Of a stretch of 14,242 bases of DNA, positions 1-7,235 are shown in pieces. This DNA comes from Cohaesibacteraceae bacterium (GTDB lineage: Bacteria > Pseudomonadota > Alphaproteobacteria > Rhizobiales > Cohaesibacteraceae), in the NCBI GenBank assembly GCA_016764535.1, contig JAESRR010000172.1, positions 6,199-20,440 on the forward strand. Direction: 5' to 3'. Position numbers and translations under genes: made by a program. Under the pieces are notes generated by a model that saw only the letters and a list, made by a program, of their open reading frames with translations, searched no databases and was not told the DNA's origin. How positions within the stretch are numbered: position 1 is the stretch's first letter; every line of letters starts with the position of its first letter.

Positions 1-581
1 AGCTGGCTGGAATGCACTTCGTGACCGTGGACTGTCGTATTAAATACATGGCAACCCTTGTGACCGGTCACCACTTTCATTTCAGTGGGCTCGCCTACAA
101 TCACCGCCCGTATTGCAGGTAAATCACGAACCATTTGTTCGATCATCAGCGGTGCGCCAAGACAACCCACTTCTTCGTCATAGGAAAATGCCAGGTGGAT
201 CGGGGCTTTGAGGTCTGCTTTCAACATGTCGGGAACAAATGCCAGGACAAGCGCCACAAATCCCTTCATATCCGCCGTTCCACGCCCAAATAGTTTGCCA
301 TCTTTTTCTACAACAACGAATGGGTCCCTTGACCAGTCCTGCCCTTCCACCGGAACCACATCCATATGGCCCGAGAGTACAACACCGCCTTCAACCATGG
401 GTCCGATTGTTGCAAGAAGATTAGCCTTCTTGCCGTCCGGGCTCGGAATACGAACGGACTTCACCCCAAGGTCGGATAGATATTTCTCAATGAATGCGAC
501 AAGTTCCAGATTGCTCTCGCTCGACACAGTTGGAAAGCTTACAAGTTTACTTATCATCTCGATGCTTGACGCACGCACCAT
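1..581 (-). CDS. argE: Acetylornithine deacetylase (M20 family), N-terminal part; C-terminus beyond the left edge
   Basis: The gene is open to position 1, leaving 193 residues of a protein usually about 375-385 long. ArgE removes the acetyl group from N-acetylornithine in arginine synthesis, in the cytoplasm. Dinuclear-metal M20 motifs are visible: GHMDVVP (H72, D74), GRGTADMKG (bridging D104), DEE (E136 catalytic, E137) and GEPT (E164), followed by VVTGHKG and the HEVHSS stretch that opens the dimerisation lid domain. The start ATG (581-579) has an AAGGAA ribosome site 6 bases upstream. It lies 83 bp behind dppF on the same strand, but a strong hairpin terminator ends about 20 bp before the ATG, so expression may rely on read-through or on a promoter inside or near that hairpin. 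It could also be an ArgE-like deacylase acting on imported acyl amino acids or dipeptides. The M20 family call is secure; the exact substrate is likely but not proven. Confidence 0.9.
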   Translation of the reverse strand, partial: MVRASSIEMISKLVSFPTVSSESNLELVAFIEKYLSDLGVKSVRIPSPDGKKANLLATIGPMVEGGVVLSGHMDVVPVEGQDWSRDPFVVVEKDGKLFGRGTADMKGFVALVLAFVPDMLKADLKAPIHLAFSYDEEVGCLGAPLMIEQMVRDLPAIRAVIVGEPTEMKVVTGHKGCHVFNTTVHGHEVHSSQ

Positions 582-601
582 GGTTATTTCCTTTGAATAC
601 G

Positions 602-634
602 AAAAATGGCGCGAACAGAACGTCCGCGCCATTT
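602..634 (-). terminator. Rho-independent terminator after dppF, before argE
   Basis: A perfect 10-bp stem (604-613 with 625-634, core GGCGCG/CGCGCC) closes an 11-base loop. Read on the minus strand it is followed by five T's (606-602). It should end the dppABCDF transcript. Because the argE ATG is only about 20 bases further on, it could also act as an attenuator or partial terminator setting the ratio of dpp to argE mRNA. Confidence 0.8.
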
Positions 635-664
635 GATTGTTTAACATCTACATCAATTTGGCAA

Positions 665-1504
665 TCAGTTAGCAGCAGCTCTCGCTTCTACTCTGGCCCT
701 AATGCTTTCAACATCCGATTTTGGCGTCGCGGCAAACAGGGTTTTTGTATAATCGTGCTGAGGGTTATCAAAAACATCATCCTTTGCACCAAATTCCACA
801 ATTTCACCAAAATACATAACCATGACACGATCGGCAATGTATCGGACTACTGACAAGTCATGACTAATAAAGATGTATGTAAGTTTGAATTCATCTTGTA
901 AATCAGCCAACAAATTTAGAATTTGTGCCTGAACAGATAAATCGAGCGCAGAAACCGGCTCGTCAAGAACCAGTAATTTTGGCCGCAACATCAGTGACCG
1001 TGCAATAGCGATTCTCTGTCTCTGACCACCGGAAAACATATGAGGGTAACGGCCATAATGTTCTGGCTTGAGACCTACTTTTTCCAGCATTGCAAAAGCA
1101 AGGCGGCGCCTCTCATCTGTCCCCATATTGGTATTGATGATTAACGGTTCTTCCAGTACGTCTCCAACTTTCTGACGTGGATTGAGAGAACCATAGGGAT
1201 TTTGGAAAACAATCTGGATTTTACTTCGAAGATCTGCATCCGGCCGTTTCTTTGAAATATCAACCTGGCGGCCCTCAATTTCCAGCACGCCATCTGTTGG
1301 CGCATCAATCATGGTGAGAATTCTGGCCAGCGTAGACTTCCCGCAACCGGATTCTCCAACAATCGCCAGCGTCTCACCTTCGATTAAATCGAAATTGATA
1401 CCCTTGAGAGCCATCAATGACTTGCTTTTTGAAAACAGCCCGCCACCGGTGATATATTCTCTGGTGACGTCTTTTACTCTCATAATCGGAGCTTTTTGGG
1501 TCAC
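665..1504 (-). CDS. dppF: Dipeptide ABC transporter ATP-binding protein DppF
   Basis: This is the second of two ATPases that power dipeptide import at the cytoplasmic face of the inner membrane (279 aa). Walker A is GESGCGKST (50-58), the Q-loop VFQNP (99-103), the ABC signature FSGGQRQR (157-164), Walker B LLVLDE (177-182), the D-loop SALD (185-188) and the H-loop H215. The start is a GTG whose bases overlap the dppD stop (GTGA, 4-bp overlap), implying translational coupling. Family members such as enterobacterial DppF are usually about 330 aa. This protein stops soon after the FDNPQHDYTKTL motif, with a short Ala/Arg tail and no cysteine-containing C-terminal extension. It is the last gene before the terminator at 602-634. 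OppF is the alternative name; the strong DppA, DppB and DppC resemblance upstream favours Dpp. Confidence 0.93.
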   Translation of the reverse strand: MTQKAPIMRVKDVTREYITGGGLFSKSKSLMALKGINFDLIEGETLAIVGESGCGKSTLARILTMIDAPTDGVLEIEGRQVDISKKRPDADLRSKIQIVFQNPYGSLNPRQKVGDVLEEPLIINTNMGTDERRRLAFAMLEKVGLKPEHYGRYPHMFSGGQRQRIAIARSLMLRPKLLVLDEPVSALDLSVQAQILNLLADLQDEFKLTYIFISHDLSVVRYIADRVMVMYFGEIVEFGAKDDVFDNPQHDYTKTLFAATPKSDVESIRARVEARAAAN

Positions 1505-2367
1505 GATTGCGCTCCTTCGAGTATTACACCAGCTTCACTTAATTCCTTGGCGAAGTCCGCAACAGTAGGTAGTCGATCTCCCTTTGCATTTTCGGGCAAG
1601 GCAGACAACAGAGCCTTTGTGTACGCATGTTTGGGGTTTTCAAATAGGTCCAGCACCAAAGCTTCTTCCATTTGAACCCCGGCATACTGAACTACAACAC
1701 GGTCTGCCGTTTCAGCAACAACACCCATATCGTGGGTAATAATGATGAGGCCCATTTCATATTCGTTCTGCAAAGACATCAACAGATCAAGAATTTGCTT
1801 CTGAATGGTTACGTCAAGGGCGGTTGTGGGTTCATCAGCAATCAGCAGGCGAGGCTTGCACGCGATTGCCATGGCAATCATAACCCGCTGGCACTGCCCG
1901 CCAGACATTTGATGGGGAAATACCGCGAGACGGTCTTCTGCATCGGTAATGCCAACGCTGTGCAAAAGCTCAATTGTTCGAGACCGACATTGTTTCGCAC
2001 TCAACCCAAGATGAGTTTTCAAGGCTTCACCGATTTGGAATCCAACACTGAAGCACGGATTAAGGCTGGCCATCGGTTCCTGAAAGATCATGGAAATATC
2101 TTTTCCGATGACCTGGCGGCGCTGTTTTTTGGTCATGGACTGAAGGTCCAGGCCATCAAATTTCATGACGTCTGCCGTCACCGTCGCTGTATCAGGCAGC
2201 AATCCCATCATAGACAACATTGCGACTGACTTACCTGAGCCCGATTCGCCGACAATGGCCAAAACTTCTCCAGCATCAACCGAGTAATCGACGCCCTTAA
2301 GGGCTTTGAAAGGACCGGCTGCGGTGTCAAATTCTACTGAAAGATTTCTAATCTCAAGAAGAGACAT
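1501..2367 (-). CDS. dppD: Dipeptide ABC transporter ATP-binding protein DppD
   Basis: This is the first ATPase subunit of the dipeptide importer (288 aa), expected to pair with DppF beneath the DppBC channel. Walker A is GESGSGKSV (40-48), the Q-loop IFQEP (94-98), the signature MSGGQCQR (154-161), Walker B LLIADE (174-179), the D-loop TALD (182-185) and the H-loop H212. The stretch [20 protein letters not shown] closely follows the enterobacterial DppD sequence as I remember it. The ATG lies one base after the dppC stop, with an AGAGG ribosome site inside the end of dppC. The C-terminus keeps the RLPT motif near residue 265 but ends about 20 residues later. The cysteine-bearing tail of many DppD/OppD proteins, which holds an iron-sulfur cluster in some, is absent. 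Confidence 0.94.
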   Translation of the reverse strand: MSLLEIRNLSVEFDTAAGPFKALKGVDYSVDAGEVLAIVGESGSGKSVAMLSMMGLLPDTATVTADVMKFDGLDLQSMTKKQRRQVIGKDISMIFQEPMASLNPCFSVGFQIGEALKTHLGLSAKQCRSRTIELLHSVGITDAEDRLAVFPHQMSGGQCQRVMIAMAIACKPRLLIADEPTTALDVTIQKQILDLLMSLQNEYEMGLIIITHDMGVVAETADRVVVQYAGVQMEEALVLDLFENPKHAYTKALLSALPENAKGDRLPTVADFAKELSEAGVILEGAQS

Positions 2368-2368
2368 A

Positions 2369-3268
2369 TCAGGACCTCTTCAATTTTGGATCAAGAGCAT
2401 CACGCAAGCCGTCACCAATCAGGTTAATTGCAAGTACCGTAATGAGAATGGCAACTCCTGGAAAAGTTACAACCCACCACGCGCTCAGAATAAACTCGCG
2501 TGCTTCTGCAAGCATTGTTCCCCATTCGGGTGTCGGAGGTTGTGCACCCATCCCAAGAAAACCAAGCGCGGCGGCGTCAAGGATCGCATTAGAGAATGAG
2601 AGTGTAGCCTGAACAATCAACGGTGCCGTACAATTCGGCAAAATGGTCCTGAACATCAGGCGTGTATTACCGGCACCAGCGACCTGGGCAGCAATGACAT
2701 ATTCCCGATTTCGTTCTGCCATAACAGATGCTCTGGTCAAACGAACAAAATGCGGTTGCAGCACCAAAGCAATTGCAATCATGGCATTCACAAGGCCCGG
2801 CCCCAACAACGCGACAAGCACAAGAGCCAGTAACAATGAAGGAAACGCCAGGATTACATCCATAATCCGCATGATTGCGGTATCGATAACGCCGCCGAAG
2901 AATCCGGAAATTAATCCAAGGGAAATTCCACCAGCGAGAGCAATCGAGACAACAAACACACCAATAAACAGTGAAAATTGTGCACCATGTAACAAACGCG
3001 ACAACACATCGCGACCGACGGCATCGGTCCCCAGCAAAAATTCGAGCCTGCCTCCGTCAATCCAGGCCGGCGGCAACAAGAAAGCCGTTCTGTCCTGAAT
3101 ATTGGGTTCGTGGGGAGAAATAATATCTGCAAATACTGCAAGAAAAACGAGGGTCATGAAAACCCAGAGGCCTATAACGGCACCACGGTTTTCTTTAAAA
3201 TAGTGCCAAAACTCGGCAAACTGCGCCTTGCGGGCTTTCCTTGTGGAATCAAGGGCTACATCAGTCAT
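2369..3268 (-). CDS. dppC: Dipeptide ABC transporter permease DppC
   Basis: Inner-membrane channel subunit of the dipeptide importer (299 aa, the usual length). After a cytoplasmic N-terminus of about 30 residues come one transmembrane helix, the conserved GTDAVGRDVLSRLLHGA motif that opens the BPD transporter domain, and further hydrophobic helices. The EAA-type coupling loop (around FRTILPNCTAPLIVQ) and the signature LGFLGMGAQPPTPEWG follow. The end GDGLRDALDPKL matches the characteristic DppC C-terminus. The ATG has a near-perfect AGGAGG ribosome site about 9 bases upstream. It sits 21 bp after dppB and one base before dppD in the same operon. The similarity to E. coli DppC, recalled rather than aligned, is high enough to prefer Dpp over Opp or nickel transport. 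Confidence 0.94.
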   Translation of the reverse strand: MTDVALDSTRKARKAQFAEFWHYFKENRGAVIGLWVFMTLVFLAVFADIISPHEPNIQDRTAFLLPPAWIDGGRLEFLLGTDAVGRDVLSRLLHGAQFSLFIGVFVVSIALAGGISLGLISGFFGGVIDTAIMRIMDVILAFPSLLLALVLVALLGPGLVNAMIAIALVLQPHFVRLTRASVMAERNREYVIAAQVAGAGNTRLMFRTILPNCTAPLIVQATLSFSNAILDAAALGFLGMGAQPPTPEWGTMLAEAREFILSAWWVVTFPGVAILITVLAINLIGDGLRDALDPKLKRS

Positions 3269-3289
3269 AATTTGTATCCTCCTGATTGA

Positions 3290-4297
3290 TTACTGGTGAC
3301 GAATGCGTGGATTGATTAGCCCGTAAAGCAAATCGACCATCAAATTCACGAACATGACAAGGAAAGCAATCATCAATAGACCGCCCTGAATGACCGGGTA
3401 GTCTCGACGAGATATCGATTCAACCATCCACTTCCCAATGCCAGGCCAGGAAAAAATCGTTTCGGTGAGAATTGCGCCAGCCATCAAAACACCGACCTGA
3501 AGGCCGATTGTTGTAATCACCGGAATAAGTGCGTTACGCAATGCATGTAAACCTATCACGCGTCGCCTGCCCAGTCCCTTTGCTCTGGCGGTTCTTATGT
3601 AATCTTCACCAAGAACTTCAAGCATGGCTGAACGGGTTTGACGGGCAATTACCGCCAGCGGAATGGTCGCAAGTGCGATCGATGGTAATACCAGATGGTG
3701 GACTGCAGAAGCAAAGGCTCCCTTTTCCCCTGACAGCCAGGTATCAACCAACATAAACCCGGTGATACTTTCCGGAAAAAACATGAAAGACAATCGACCG
3801 GACACCGGTGTCCATCCCAACATACCCGAAAATACGATGATCATCATCAGGGCCGACCAGAATATCGGCATGGAATAACCCACAAGAGCTATGCCCATAA
3901 TCGAATGGTCAACACTGGTCGCACGCTTTACTGCGGCAATGATGCCCGCAGGCACGCCAATTGTTACTGCCAGAAAAATTGCAACAAAGGATAATTCCAG
4001 TGTCGCGGGGAACCGGACAAAAAATTCACTCCAGACCGGTAACTTGGTGCTGATCGATTTGCCCAGATCACCCTGCAAAACCGCAAGTAGATAATCGAAA
4101 TACTGAACAATAATTGGCTTGTTATATCCAAACAACTCCTGAAACTGCGCATAGCGCTCAGGACTGATACCGCGTTCACCGGACATCAAAATGATGGGGT
4201 CGCCAGGTATCAAACGGATGAAGAAGAAAGAAACAAGCGAGACGCCGATAAAGGTTGGGATCAACATTCCAACGCGGCGCAGGATAAATCCAAACAT
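3290..4297 (-). CDS. dppB: Dipeptide ABC transporter permease DppB
   Basis: Second channel subunit of the dipeptide importer (335 aa; E. coli DppB is 339). The N-terminal signal-anchor helix ILRRVGMLIPTFIGVS is followed by IRLIPGDPIILMSGERGIS, typical of DppB. The coupling-loop region SMLEVLGEDYIRTARAKG and HALRNALIPVITTIGLQVG match the family closely, as do GAILTETIFSWPG and the C-terminal VDLLYGLINPRIRH. About six membrane helices are visible. No strong ribosome site precedes the ATG at 4297; a weak CAGGG lies about 15 bases upstream. Translation may therefore be modest, fitting a lower need for permease than for binding protein. A GC-rich hairpin separates it from dppA. Confidence 0.94.
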   Translation of the reverse strand: MFGFILRRVGMLIPTFIGVSLVSFFFIRLIPGDPIILMSGERGISPERYAQFQELFGYNKPIIVQYFDYLLAVLQGDLGKSISTKLPVWSEFFVRFPATLELSFVAIFLAVTIGVPAGIIAAVKRATSVDHSIMGIALVGYSMPIFWSALMMIIVFSGMLGWTPVSGRLSFMFFPESITGFMLVDTWLSGEKGAFASAVHHLVLPSIALATIPLAVIARQTRSAMLEVLGEDYIRTARAKGLGRRRVIGLHALRNALIPVITTIGLQVGVLMAGAILTETIFSWPGIGKWMVESISRRDYPVIQGGLLMIAFLVMFVNLMVDLLYGLINPRIRHQ

Positions 4298-4326
4298 GGG
4301 ATCGTCACTAACCCTGAAAACGCGAA

Positions 4327-4346
4327 GGCGGGGTAAAAACCCCGCC
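4327..4346 (-). terminator. GC-rich hairpin between dppA and dppB (partial terminator or mRNA-stabilising stem)
   Basis: A perfect 7-bp GC stem (4327-4333 GGCGGGG with 4340-4346 CCCCGCC) closes a 6-base loop, starting about 18 bases after the dppA stop. On the minus strand it is followed by TTCGCGTTTTC rather than a clean T-run, so full termination is unlikely. Such stems between a binding-protein gene and its permease genes commonly protect the upstream mRNA from 3' exonucleases and let the binding protein be made in excess. Confidence 0.6.
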
Positions 4347-4364
4347 CTCTAGTGTCACAACAGA

Positions 4365-5957
4365 CTATTCTTTGATGTCTACACCGTAGAACATGTGACC
4401 ACCAAACGGATCAATGCGGAAGTCGACGACTTCGTTACGGACCGGTTTGAACACAAGTGAATGTGCAATGGTTGCCCATGGTGCTTCACGCTTGAACACA
4501 ACCTGTGCTTCTTTGTAAAGACGAGTACGTTCTGCAACGTCTGCAGTTTCCTTGGCAGCTCTCAGCAGTCCGTCAAATTCAGCATTACACCAGCGAGCAC
4601 GGTTGGAACCGTTTTCAGCAGCTGCACAGCTCAAAAGAACATACAGGAAGTTGTCAGGATCGCCGTTATCACCGGTCCAGCCGAGCAGCACTGTTTCATG
4701 CTCACCAGCACGAGACCGTGTAAGGTATTCACCCCACTCGAAGGAAATGATTTCAGCTTCAACACCGATTGCAGCCCAGTCAGCCTGGATCAACTCAGCC
4801 ATACGGCGAGCAGCAGGATTGTATGGACGCTGGACAGGCATTGCCCAGATGTTGGTTTTCATACCAGCTTTACCAGCTTCTGAAAGGAGAGCCTTTGCAG
4901 CAACTGGATCATACACATCGTCCGGTGTATCTTCGTTGTATGACCAGATTGTTGGTGGAAGCGGATTTTTCGCAGCTTTACCGGCACCCTGGAATACAGC
5001 ATCAAGAATGGCCTGTTTATTGATGGCCATGTTGAGTGCTAAACGAACACGAACGTCCTTGAAATTTTCTTTCTGCGTATTGTACGCAAGATAGCCAACA
5101 TTCAGACCTTCCTGTTTCATCAATGTAATGTCTTTTTCCTTGGCCATTGCTGCAAGATCAGCAGGATTCGGATAAGGCATTATATGGCATTCGCCAGCTT
5201 TAAGCTTCTGATAGCGAACAGCCGCATCAGGAGTAATGGCGAAAATCAGGTTGTCGATCAGAGCTTTACCAGCCCAGTATCCAGGGTGAGCCGAATAACG
5301 GATCACTGCATCCTGCTGATAGCTAACAAGCTGGAAAGGACCTGTACCAACGGCTTTGTGGTCGATCGCATCCTTGTTGTCGGCAGCAGCAAGCTGATCT
5401 GCATATTCAGCAGACTGAATGGAAGCAAAATCCATGGCAATATTTGCAATGAACGGAGCTTCAGGTTTGGCAAGAACGAACTTCACTGTGTAATCGTCAA
5501 CCTTGACGATGTCAGCAATGATTTCGCCCATGGACATAGCACCAAAATATGTATAGGTGGCGCCATTTACCTGATGAAACGGATGATTTTCTTTCCACTG
5601 ACGATTGAATGAAAAGAGTACGTCATCTGCATTGAAATCACGTGTTGGTGTGAATTCTTTTGTTGTGTGGAATTTTACACCCTTACGAAGATTGAATGTA
5701 TATTCCAGAGCATCATCGGATACAGAATAGCTTTCTGCGAGCGCAGGAACGATATTTGTTGTTCCGCGATCAAATTCAACCAGACGATTATAAAGCTGGC
5801 GAGATGATGCATCAAATGTAGTACCTGCAGTTGAAAGCGCAGCGGAGAAATTCTCCGGGCTGCCTTCAGAGCAGAATACGAGCGTTTTCGCTTCAGCAGC
5901 TGAAGACAATCCAGCTATTAGAGCGGTAGCAGCAAGAAGTTTTGTAATAGTATTCAT
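4365..5957 (-). CDS. dppA: Periplasmic dipeptide-binding protein DppA
   Basis: Solute-binding protein (SBP_bac_5 family, 530 aa) that captures dipeptides in the periplasm for DppBCDF. The chosen ATG (5957) gives a clear Sec signal peptide: MNTITK, a hydrophobic core, and probable cleavage after AEA (residue 23). An upstream in-frame ATG at 6032 would add 25 polar residues and spoil it. The mature protein begins KTLVFCSEGSPENF, very like E. coli DppA. LYNRLVEF, TGPFQL, ITPDA.VRY, MPYPNPAD, GLNVGYL, MPVQRPYNP..RRMAE and GWTGDNGDPDNF are all kept. The last two carry the Arg and Asp that in E. coli DppA bind the dipeptide carboxylate and amino group. Cysteine pairs typical of DppA are present. 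An AAGGA ribosome site lies about 10 bases upstream, inside a small hairpin. Relatives can also bind haem or 5-aminolevulinate. Confidence 0.95.
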   Translation of the reverse strand: MNTITKLLAATALIAGLSSAAEAKTLVFCSEGSPENFSAALSTAGTTFDASSRQLYNRLVEFDRGTTNIVPALAESYSVSDDALEYTFNLRKGVKFHTTKEFTPTRDFNADDVLFSFNRQWKENHPFHQVNGATYTYFGAMSMGEIIADIVKVDDYTVKFVLAKPEAPFIANIAMDFASIQSAEYADQLAAADNKDAIDHKAVGTGPFQLVSYQQDAVIRYSAHPGYWAGKALIDNLIFAITPDAAVRYQKLKAGECHIMPYPNPADLAAMAKEKDITLMKQEGLNVGYLAYNTQKENFKDVRVRLALNMAINKQAILDAVFQGAGKAAKNPLPPTIWSYNEDTPDDVYDPVAAKALLSEAGKAGMKTNIWAMPVQRPYNPAARRMAELIQADWAAIGVEAEIISFEWGEYLTRSRAGEHETVLLGWTGDNGDPDNFLYVLLSCAAAENGSNRARWCNAEFDGLLRAAKETADVAERTRLYKEAQVVFKREAPWATIAHSLVFKPVRNEVVDFRIDPFGGHMFYGVDIKE

Positions 5958-5965
5958 ATTCACTA

Positions 5966-5979
5966 GATCCTTACGGATC
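5966..5979 (-). promoter_or_regulatory. RBS-proximal hairpin in the dppA leader
   Basis: GATCC and GGATC arms (5966-5970, 5975-5979) flank a four-base loop that reads GUAA on the mRNA, a GNRA-type tetraloop. The 3' arm contains the AAGGA Shine-Dalgarno sequence of dppA, so folding would hide it. A second purine-rich GGGAGGGG lies just upstream and remains free. The stem is short, so any effect may need a helper RNA or protein. Confidence 0.45.
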
Positions 5980-5993
5980 CCCTCCCAATATGA

Positions 5994-6010
5994 CCTTCCC
6001 TGGCGGAAGG
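5994..6010 (-). promoter_or_regulatory. Second hairpin in the dppA leader
   Basis: Perfect 6-bp arms CCTTCC (5994-5999) and GGAAGG (6005-6010) enclose a 5-base loop, about 40 bases upstream of the dppA start and next to the RBS hairpin. There is no T-run on the minus strand, so it is not a terminator. It is probably a structural element of the 5' untranslated region. Confidence 0.4.
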
Positions 6011-6065
6011 AGCAGGCACAAGATTGATTCATAGACGTTGTGAGTCAAGGTAATTTACTTGTGCA

Positions 6066-6091
6066 CCCTGTGAGAAAGATACACCACAGGG
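6066..6091 (-). promoter_or_regulatory. Inverted repeat in the dppA promoter region
   Basis: Perfect 7-bp arms CCCTGTG (6066-6072) and CACAGGG (6085-6091) are separated by 12 bases. The repeat overlaps the suggested -10 element of the dppA promoter and is centred about 120 bp upstream of the dppA ATG. It may be an operator or a leader stem. No known regulator can be assigned from the sequence alone. Confidence 0.4.
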
Positions 6092-6107
6092 ATAATTTCA
6101 AGTGCAA
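6078..6107 (-). promoter_or_regulatory. Candidate sigma-70 promoter for the dppABCDF operon
   Basis: On the minus strand TTGCAC (6107-6102) and TGTATC (6083-6078) are separated by 18 bases, giving a transcript start near 6070 and a leader of about 110 bases. The -10 box is imperfect. The rest of 5958-6198 holds leader hairpins and a palindrome at 6180-6189 but no coding sequence that I can support. No terminator separates the upstream creatininase-family gene from this operon, so read-through is possible. Confidence 0.35.
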
Positions 6108-6179
6108 AATCCGTTCACCATTTGGCAACAGAGTGAAAACATTTCGCAAACACGGGTGATATAGGGAATTTATTTCAAA

Positions 6180-6189
6180 TCGTATACGA
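6180..6189. promoter_or_regulatory. 10-bp palindrome TCGTATACGA upstream of the dpp promoter
   Basis: A perfect palindrome lies between the creatininase-family stop codon and the candidate dppA promoter, about 75 bp upstream of its -35 box. The GTATAC core resembles operators of some GntR-family regulators. It is a single short copy, so it may be chance. Confidence 0.25.
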
Positions 6190-6198
6190 AATTGGAAC

Positions 6199-6981
6199 TT
6201 ATGTGAAATTGGGAGCTTTATTTACATCTCTGAGCAGAATAATAAACTTTTGAACAATATGTTGAATGAGTGCCTCTCCGATGGCTGCAGTCGCCTTTTT
6301 GGCGTCCCCCACCACACCATTCGTGTTGAGATCCTCTGCAAGCCAGCCAAACTGATGCCTGCCATAAGCCGTCAAACAGGCAAATGTTTTGATGTAATAT
6401 TCCTGTGTTGACGGAAAATTTGCAAGCGCATCCTTACGGACCAGCTGCGGTGCGAGATGCATCATCATCGCCGTTTCAACAAGTCCGCCATGAATACCAA
6501 AAGCACGTTCATCGGCGTCAACCAGATCATCAGGATAGCCAAACCGGAGCCAGTTGGTGGCGACTGCGAATATTGCTGTCTCGGCACGCAATTCACGGAT
6601 TAATATATCCATCAGGGGTACATTCCCACCGTGCGAATTTATAAACACCAGTTTAACAAATCCCGCCCCAATAACCTGCAGTGCTATGTGCTTCCATAAT
6701 TTTAGCAAAATATCTGATGTACCCGTCAATGTTCCGGGAAAGGACTGATGCTCGATTGACCAGCCTATGGATTGGAGCGGCAAAATATAAACGTCAAAAT
6801 CCTTGAGGCCGATTTGCTCCAGTTCACCGAGATACCCTTCGGCGAGAACGGCATCTGTAGACAGCGGCAAATGCGGACCATGCTGTTCAATGGCGGCCAA
6901 AGGGAAAACAACAACAGCTCTGGATTTATCTGCTTTGCCAATATCTGCCGATGTGAGATCCTGCCAACGAAAAACACCCAT
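6199..6981 (-). CDS. Creatininase-family amidohydrolase, substrate unknown
   Basis: 260 aa, the family's usual length, spanning one creatininase/MftE-type domain; probably a cytoplasmic metal-dependent amide hydrolase. Metal-site motifs are EQHGPHLPLSTD (E32, H34, D43), NSHGGN (H117) and HGGLVETA (H164, E169). In true creatininase a glutamate ligand sits two residues after the second histidine; here that position is glycine (G119). The likely replacement is E169 in the HxGxxET motif, as in other amidohydrolase branches such as MftE-like peptidases. A creatinine substrate is therefore doubtful. The ATG at 6981 matches the family N-terminus, but no good ribosome site is seen. It lies 241 bp upstream of dppA on the same strand with no terminator between, and diverges from the dehydrogenase operon. 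A role in hydrolysing an imported amide or peptide-like compound is an inference from context. Confidence 0.85.
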   Translation of the reverse strand: MGVFRWQDLTSADIGKADKSRAVVVFPLAAIEQHGPHLPLSTDAVLAEGYLGELEQIGLKDFDVYILPLQSIGWSIEHQSFPGTLTGTSDILLKLWKHIALQVIGAGFVKLVFINSHGGNVPLMDILIRELRAETAIFAVATNWLRFGYPDDLVDADERAFGIHGGLVETAMMMHLAPQLVRKDALANFPSTQEYYIKTFACLTAYGRHQFGWLAEDLNTNGVVGDAKKATAAIGEALIQHIVQKFIILLRDVNKAPNFT

Positions 6982-7157
6982 AATTCAAACCCGGCTTTCT
7001 GAGCACCAAAAATACATCAAATTGGTTCCTGTCACAGTGATACCGCTGTGTTACCGGACTGTCGAGTACCCGCCCCGCCCGGGACAGGCTTCCTCCGGAT
7101 GAACTTGAGAATCACGTCGTATTACGTCATCCTTGAATTGTACCATCAGAGCGAAAA

Positions 7158-7169
7158 CCTCAATTGAGG
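7158..7169. promoter_or_regulatory. 12-bp perfect palindrome CCTCAATTGAGG, likely operator
   Basis: A perfect dyad lies 66 bp upstream of the dehydrogenase ATG. Its right half contains TTGAGG, which fits as the -35 box of a promoter with AATATA at 7187-7192. A repressor bound here would block RNA polymerase. No regulator gene adjoins except the HTH-citrate synthase about 2 kb away. Confidence 0.4.
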
Positions 7170-7192
7170 CAAATTCGCTTCAGTTCAATATA
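7164..7192 (+). promoter_or_regulatory. Candidate promoter of the dehydrogenase-aminotransferase operon
   Basis: TTGAGG (7164-7169) and AATATA (7187-7192) are separated by 17 bases, placing the transcript start near 7200 and leaving a short leader before the AGGAG ribosome site at 7224-7228. Both boxes are imperfect. Confidence 0.35.
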
Positions 7193-7235
7193 CAGGCGAG
7201 CTTCCAAGCTTTGCTGCCCTCCCAGGAGTATATAT

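Larger units (their letters stand above)
6982..7235. promoter_or_regulatory. Divergent intergenic region between the creatininase-family and dehydrogenase genes
   Basis: These 254 bp hold no coding sequence that I can support and must carry promoters for both directions. Visible elements are an inverted repeat CACAG-8 bases-CTGTG (7033-7050), the short palindrome CGTATTACG (7118-7126), a perfect 12-bp palindrome (7158-7169), and AGCTT-CC-AAGCT (7199-7210). The minus-direction promoter is not obvious. Confidence 0.5.

Noticed and set aside
208..636. Open frame on the plus strand opposite argE
   Set aside because: It is antisense to a strongly conserved M20 peptidase, has no ribosome site, and its Ser/Thr/Pro-rich composition is that of a shadow frame.
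4552..5612. Several plus-strand open frames opposite dppA
   Set aside because: dppA is near-textbook in sequence. The antisense frames lack start signals and recognisable domains.
5958..6032. Upstream in-frame ATG extending DppA by 25 residues
   Set aside because: The extension is polar and would bury the signal peptide. It covers the structured leader, and the ATG at 5957 starts a clean signal sequence.
7033..7050. CACAG-CTGTG inverted repeat compared with the CTGTG-CACAG repeat at 6066-6091
   Set aside because: They share short words but in opposite arm order and with different spacing, so I do not call them copies of one operator.
7164..7235. Earlier start for the 2-hydroxyacid dehydrogenase
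   Set aside because: The 24 extra residues are unlike the family, and an AGGAG site at the right distance marks the ATG at 7236. The segment also overlaps the candidate promoter.
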